The notes beneath the pieces are model-generated. The model worked only from the letters and a program-made list of their open reading frames with translations. It was not told the origin of the DNA and ran no database searches. Shown in pieces: positions 60,211 through 64,000 of a stretch of 64,000 nucleotides of DNA (within the stretch, counting starts at the first letter, position 1; the number at the start of each line of letters is the position of its first letter). The stretch is from NCBI GenBank assembly GCA_964491605.1, contig CAZBGY010000001.1:62001-126000 (forward strand), read 5' to 3'. A program made the translations under genes and the position numbers. Source of the DNA: DRYS01 sp964491605 (GTDB taxonomy: Archaea; Thermoproteota; CALKCG01; B24; DRYS01).

Positions 60211-61212
60211 CTAAAGTACCTCATTCCTTCTATCTATGATATCCTCCACCCTAGGTCCAGTACCTATAAGAGTTACAGGTATTTTAACCTCAGATTCCAC
60301 GCTTTCGATAAATACTCTAGCCTCTCTAGGTAGATCCTCGAATCTTCTAGCATACGCTGCTTCAGGGTATAAGCTATCAAGCTTAGTTATAGCTAGCTGA
60401 GTTGCACTATTAAGCATAACAGCTCTCTTAGCGAGTTTAAAATCGAATGGAGCGGATCTACGAACCCTACCTGTAACCGTAGCTACCTCCAACCAGCCTC
60501 TACGCCTAGCTTCCTCCTCGCTTAACTCCCCCTCCAATGGGCCTTTACCTACACGCGTAACATAGGATTTGAATACGAGTATAACTTCATCCACCCTCTT
60601 AGGGCCTATACCGACTTCACTGCATATAGCTGACGCAGTCGTATCCCTACTAGTGACATAGGGGTATGTTCCATGTATAAGCGATAGGTATGTCCCCTGA
60701 GTACCTTCGAGTAAGACCTTACCGCCTCTATCCAGAATCTCGTTCACCCTTAAAGCTACATCGTCTATGTACGGTTTAAGCTCATCCATCTCTGAGACTA
60801 GTTTAGCTATACGTTTAACTCTATCCTCCTGTGCTGGACCTACACCTTGGCCTGTAGTACCTATCCTCCCCCCTTCACTCCTATCCCTCTCTATATGTAT
60901 CGGCTCTATGACGGAAGCCTGTCTATCTATCCAGACCCTTCCATCTACTCCTGTAAGCTTAACCTCCTCTAAAAATATCGATGGATTAACGTTACATCCA
61001 GCTGCAAGGTATAGTCTCGTCTTAGGATTTATAAAGCCGCTTGGAATCATCCTCAGCTTATATGTTACGCCACCCCACACAACGGTGTGACCTGCGTTAA
61101 CGGAGCCCGTTCTAACGTTAGCATCCACATCATCTTTAATAGCTATGTACGATGTTATCTTACCCTTACCCTCATCCCCGAAGAATCCTCCGACTATAAC
61201 CATACACGTCAT
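60211..61212 (-). CDS. purA: Adenylosuccinate synthetase
   Basis: Makes adenylosuccinate from IMP, aspartate and GTP on the way to AMP. At 333 residues it is the short archaeal form (bacterial enzymes have about 430). The catalytic opening GGFFGDEGKGKITSYIA has D-E-G-K-G-K in the GTP loop, and the IMP-binding NAGHTVVWGG, TTGQGVGPAQEDR and EGTQGTYLS are present. It is the first of several minus-strand metabolic genes, convergent with the ABC operon. Confidence 0.97.
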   Translation of the reverse strand: MTCMVIVGGFFGDEGKGKITSYIAIKDDVDANVRTGSVNAGHTVVWGGVTYKLRMIPSGFINPKTRLYLAAGCNVNPSIFLEEVKLTGVDGRVWIDRQASVIEPIHIERDRSEGGRIGTTGQGVGPAQEDRVKRIAKLVSEMDELKPYIDDVALRVNEILDRGGKVLLEGTQGTYLSLIHGTYPYVTSRDTTASAICSEVGIGPKRVDEVILVFKSYVTRVGKGPLEGELSEEEARRRGWLEVATVTGRVRRSAPFDFKLAKRAVMLNSATQLAITKLDSLYPEAAYARRFEDLPREARVFIESVESEVKIPVTLIGTGPRVEDIIDRRNEVL

Positions 61213-61242
61213 ACTTACACACAGCTCCAGATGCCGGCTCCC

Positions 61243-62133
61243 TCATTTTAAAGCTTCGCTTAAATAAAGCTTGTAGGGTCCAAGCTTTCCTCCATAGTTA
61301 GCTGTAGTTATATACTTCACCCCATCTACATGTGAAGCTGCTTCTATACCTACCTTAAGAGCATTCCTTACAGAATCGAATGAAAGACCGTTGATGACTA
61401 TTTCGTATACAGAATTCACGCCCTCAGGTATCTTAGTCCCATCCACTTGATCTCTTATAGTCGGGCAGAATAAATGGTTCGTAGAAGCTCTAAGCTTATA
61501 CTTTAAGCTTCCAACCTTAGAACCAGATCTGCATATACCACCCGGGAAAGGTAGGATTACACCCTCTATTTTACTTATAGCCTCTACAGATGCCTCGGCA
61601 GCTTTTAAACCTGAAGCCCTATCGCTTGCAAGTATCAAGAACATACCTCCTGCAACACCTCTAACTACACCTAAGCTTTCTTCTACAATGAATTCCCCCT
61701 CCATAACTGGTATGCGCCAAACCTTCCTGCCTCCTATATTGTCCTCCCTCTGAAATCCATCACCGAAGGTCGATAAGCTTTTACCCACCTTAAACCTCCT
61801 TCTAGCATCTTTAAGCCCATCGAATAAAGCAGTCGTAGGACATGTAAGTATGCATTGCCCTATCCTGAATAGAAGTTGAGCCCTCAGCATTACTCTATCA
61901 GTATGGTAGATCTGCGCGTAGACACCGGGTCTACCGTCAGGTGTATCCTCAGGTTTCACCCCCTCTACCCCAGCTTCAGCCGGCGACATTATTATCGATG
62001 TAGCGAACCCTGTAGCTACACGCCCAGCTGTTAGAGCCCACTCATACGTATCAGCTGTTATTAGAAGTCTAGAAACCCACATAGGAAACATTTCTGTGAA
62101 ATCATCTATAAGCTCAGCTACACCTACCTTCAC
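61243..62133 (-). CDS. ftr: Formylmethanofuran:tetrahydromethanopterin formyltransferase
   Basis: Transfers the formyl group between methanofuran and tetrahydromethanopterin in archaeal C1 metabolism (methanogenesis, methane or C1 oxidation, the Wood-Ljungdahl branch). The 296-residue length is normal. Typical motifs are LITADTYEWALTAGRVATGFA, SIIMSPAEAGVEG, EDTPDGRPGV, FRIGQCILTCPTTALFDG and STNHLFCPTI. It is alone: no other methanopterin-pathway gene is in the window. A DUF359 gene lies 48 bases upstream on the same strand and may share a transcript. Confidence 0.95.
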   Translation of the reverse strand: MKVGVAELIDDFTEMFPMWVSRLLITADTYEWALTAGRVATGFATSIIMSPAEAGVEGVKPEDTPDGRPGVYAQIYHTDRVMLRAQLLFRIGQCILTCPTTALFDGLKDARRRFKVGKSLSTFGDGFQREDNIGGRKVWRIPVMEGEFIVEESLGVVRGVAGGMFLILASDRASGLKAAEASVEAISKIEGVILPFPGGICRSGSKVGSLKYKLRASTNHLFCPTIRDQVDGTKIPEGVNSVYEIVINGLSFDSVRNALKVGIEAASHVDGVKYITTANYGGKLGPYKLYLSEALK

Positions 62134-62181
62134 AGAGGGTCACCGGAAACCACATTTAAGAATTCAGGTTAAAGAATTTAA

Positions 62182-62718
62182 CTATGTAGGCTCCATAGAC
62201 TCCGCTATCTCAAGCATCTCCCTCTTCTTCTCTTCATCCACATAAACTGCTACGAAACCTAAGCGTGGCTGCCCATACATTATAAGCGACCCTACAGGCA
62301 TGAGAATAACGAGAGGAATTACCATGAGGTCTTCCTCTCCATCTATCCAAACCCATACAGATCCATTATATCTGATAGCCTTCTCCAAAACTTCGACACT
62401 CTCCCTAGTTATAAATCCCGGTGGATTCATAGCTCTAAATACGATATCAACATTCACAGCAGTACTTAACCCTGCTGTACTTCTCATAATCTTTCCATCC
62501 GCGACATAAATCTTAACGGGTATGCCTGCTGCTATAGCCATACTAGATACGACATCGCCTACGACCGCTATCATCCTAGGTTTAATCTCCTCCACGATTT
62601 CTCTCATCTTCTTAACATTACCTTCAGGTGAACCTTTTACAAGCCTACCTACTGGGTTCTTTAATATTTCTCTAAGATTGGTTGTTAGTCGTCTATCGAA
62701 TCTGAATATTTCCCACAT
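62182..62718 (-). CDS. GTP-dependent dephospho-CoA kinase (DUF359)
   Basis: Phosphorylates dephospho-CoA with GTP in the last step of archaeal coenzyme A synthesis. The 178-residue protein has the DUF359 pattern: IAVVGDVVSSMAIAAGIPVK near residues 50-70, the DGKIMRST motif (usually DxKTxR), and VDGEEDLMVIPLV, here WIDGEEDLMVIP. The activity was shown for a Thermococcus member of this family. It is unrelated to bacterial CoaE. It lies upstream of Ftr on the same strand. Confidence 0.88.
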   Translation of the reverse strand: MWEIFRFDRRLTTNLREILKNPVGRLVKGSPEGNVKKMREIVEEIKPRMIAVVGDVVSSMAIAAGIPVKIYVADGKIMRSTAGLSTAVNVDIVFRAMNPPGFITRESVEVLEKAIRYNGSVWVWIDGEEDLMVIPLVILMPVGSLIMYGQPRLGFVAVYVDEEKKREMLEIAESMEPT

Positions 62719-62791
62719 AAGCTGATACCCCTCGGCTTCACACTAAATTTTATATAATCATTGCTGGTAATCAATTAAACTTGTAGTTGGG

Positions 62792-63541
62792 GTGGTCTCT
62801 CTGGGAGCATCATCCGAATATGTAGTAAGGGTTGAGGATCTACGTAAAATATATGTGCTAAAGGGTGAGGAAGTTCATGCTTTAAGAGGGCTTAACTTAG
62901 ATGTAAGCAAAGGCGAGTATATATCGATCATGGGTCCAAGCGGATCTGGTAAGACAACCCTATTCAACATGATCGGTGGACTTGATACACCATCTTCAGG
63001 GCGAGTACTCATAGAAAACGTGGATATCGCTAAGATGAATCCTAAAGAGAAGGCCTGGTTAAGATGCCATAGGATCGGCTACATATTCCAAACATTCAAT
63101 CTAATCCCGGTATTAACCGCGCTAGATAATGTAGCCCTCCCTATGATATTTGCAGGTAAATCTAAACAGGAACGTGAGAAGAAGGCTAGGGAGCTTCTTG
63201 AAACTGTTGGTTTAGGTGATCGTTTGAATCATAGACCGACGGAGCTTTCTGGTGGTCAACAGCAGAGGGTAGCTATAGCTAGAGCCCTAGCTAATGACCC
63301 GGTTATAGTTCTCGCAGACGAGCCTACCGGAAACCTAGACTTAACAACCGGTTTCGCTATAGTTCAGCTTCTGTATAGACTTAAAGCCGAGAAAGGTGTG
63401 ACCGTTATATGCGCTACGCATGATCTTAAGATGATAGATGTATCCGATCGTATAGCATGGATTAGAGATGGACTAATAGAAAGGATCGAGGAGAGACGTT
63501 CGGTAACGTTAACAGGTGAAGAGCTACCCATAGAGGTATAG
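62792..63541 (+). CDS. LolD/MacB-type ABC transporter ATPase
   Basis: A 249-residue ATPase of the exporter-type LolD/MacB/FtsE group. Walker A is GPSGSGKTT, the Q-loop FQTFNLIP, the signature LSGGQQQRVAIARAL, Walker B VLADEPTGNLD, and the H-switch CATHDLKMID. All motifs are canonical. It starts at a GTG. The matching MacB-like permease is not seen on either side, since the next gene is HisI on the opposite strand, so it may work with a permease elsewhere. Confidence 0.9.
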   Translation: MVSLGASSEYVVRVEDLRKIYVLKGEEVHALRGLNLDVSKGEYISIMGPSGSGKTTLFNMIGGLDTPSSGRVLIENVDIAKMNPKEKAWLRCHRIGYIFQTFNLIPVLTALDNVALPMIFAGKSKQEREKKARELLETVGLGDRLNHRPTELSGGQQQRVAIARALANDPVIVLADEPTGNLDLTTGFAIVQLLYRLKAEKGVTVICATHDLKMIDVSDRIAWIRDGLIERIEERRSVTLTGEELPIEV

Positions 63542-63564
63542 TAGCTAGTAATGCGCGTTTGAAT

Positions 63565-63912
63565 CTAAGGCTGAAGCTTATTATGGAAGCAGCTTCTAAA
63601 ACCTTCATGGCATGCTACACCTATTTGCTCAACTTTAAGAAGTACTGTATCGTAATCGCAGTCTAAAACTATATCCACGATTTTCTGTACATTACCTGAG
63701 GTTTCCCCCTTCATCCATAATTCCCCTCTGGATATGCTCCAATAATGTGCTAGCCCAGTAGTCAGAGTTTTCACAAAAGCTTCTCTATTCATGAATGCGA
63801 CCATGAGGACTTCATTTGTAAAGGCATCTTGAGCTACGGCTACTATCAATCCTCCAAACCTAAACCGTAGTTTATCTGCTATCTTCTCAGCATCTTCGAT
63901 CCTTAACTTCAT
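63565..63912 (-). CDS. hisI: Phosphoribosyl-AMP cyclohydrolase
   Basis: Opens the purine ring of phosphoribosyl-AMP in histidine synthesis. The protein has 115 residues from the ATG at 63912, chosen because GGAGG sits six bases upstream; an in-frame GTG two codons earlier exists. FMNREAFVKTLTTGLAHYWS, SRGELWMKGETSGN and DCDYDTVLLKVEQIGVACHEGFRSCF carry the conserved magnesium aspartates and zinc cysteines. It is the single-function HisI, not fused to HisE. The strand remains open for 38 codons upstream to the window edge, which could be the end of a preceding gene. Confidence 0.95.
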   Translation of the reverse strand: MKLRIEDAEKIADKLRFRFGGLIVAVAQDAFTNEVLMVAFMNREAFVKTLTTGLAHYWSISRGELWMKGETSGNVQKIVDIVLDCDYDTVLLKVEQIGVACHEGFRSCFHNKLQP

Positions 63913-64000
63913 ATACACCCTCCTTCGCAGACTCGGTATCCTGTAGATAAGCCATGCGTGATCTTAACGTCTCCTCCTCATAAACTCTAAGGGTACAGCA

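Noticed and set aside
63887..64000. 37-codon open frame on the minus strand overlapping the HisI start
   Set aside because: The frame overlaps HisI by about 25 bases, longer than usual for operon overlaps, has no recognisable sequence and is cut by the window edge. It may be the end of an upstream gene but cannot be supported.
1..64000. CRISPR arrays, insertion sequences, rRNA genes, integrases
   Set aside because: Scanning both strands by eye showed no regularly spaced repeats, no transposase or integrase protein and no rRNA-like conserved stretch. A short or degraded element could be missed by eye.

Overview
The window comes from an archaeon, most likely a thermophile of the TACK/Thermoproteota side. 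The evidence is archaeal ribosomal proteins (uS15, eS1, eL37), KEOPS Pcc1, Hjc resolvase, NreA, archaemetzincin, an aCPSF-type beta-CASP nuclease, a UbiA-type lipid prenyltransferase, archaeal TATA boxes 25-40 bases before starts, many TTG/GTG starts, and a tRNA with introns at non-canonical positions. No 16S rRNA gene is present, so the lineage cannot be fixed. A 100-base run of N at 27168-27267 shows that this is a scaffolded draft.

Layout. 0.4-7.5 kb: membrane protein, rubrerythrin, GH4 glycosidase, a 97-bp inverted-repeat segment, a small duplicated membrane protein, a Gfo/Idh oxidoreductase, the GMP synthase ATPase subunit and a DUF401 permease. 7.7-10.9 kb: an overlapping three-gene operon for a compact SMC-like ATPase, a ScpA-like kleisin and a ScpB/KITE-like protein. 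11.3-15.1 kb: a very large membrane-anchored subtilase. 15-27 kb: PHP phosphatase, DUF2119-like protein, RNase HII, an MTA/SAH deaminase-like amidohydrolase, a UxaE-like epimerase opposite a BadF-type sugar kinase, archaemetzincin, beta-CASP nuclease, UbiA, preflagellin/prepilin peptidase and agmatinase. 27-31 kb: XTPase followed by the uS15-RecJ/DHH-Pcc1-eS1 cluster. 31-38.6 kb: radical SAM/TRAM protein, ECF S component behind a TATA-plus-dyad promoter, a nucleotidyltransferase, a PAPS-reductase-like/ferredoxin fusion, a NiFe hydrogenase large subunit without partners, and MoaA. 38.6-39.2 kb is an AT-rich gene-poor island.

39-48 kb: UPF0146, Hjc, PEP synthase, NreA (with a PIP-like tail), tRNA-Met(CAT) with two introns and a second 3' half, a homocitrate-synthase-like enzyme, PUA protein, LSm, eL37, tRNA-Ala(GGC), and a decayed gene directly behind that tRNA. 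48-54 kb: MazG-like protein, TtuA, M50 protease, nucleotidyltransferase and glycyl-tRNA synthetase. 54-60 kb: PhoU-like protein and a four-gene ABC importer with a fused permease and two non-identical ATPases. 60-64 kb: PurA, Ftr, GTP-dependent dephospho-CoA kinase, a LolD-type ATPase and HisI.

Most of the window is housekeeping: translation, RNA processing, nucleotide and cofactor synthesis. The parts worth most attention are the miniature SMC operon, the tRNA-Met locus, the ABC importer whose two ATPases carry complementary active-site changes, the orphan hydrogenase subunit next to a ferredoxin/PP-loop fusion, and several short palindromic or decayed elements in the intergenic regions.
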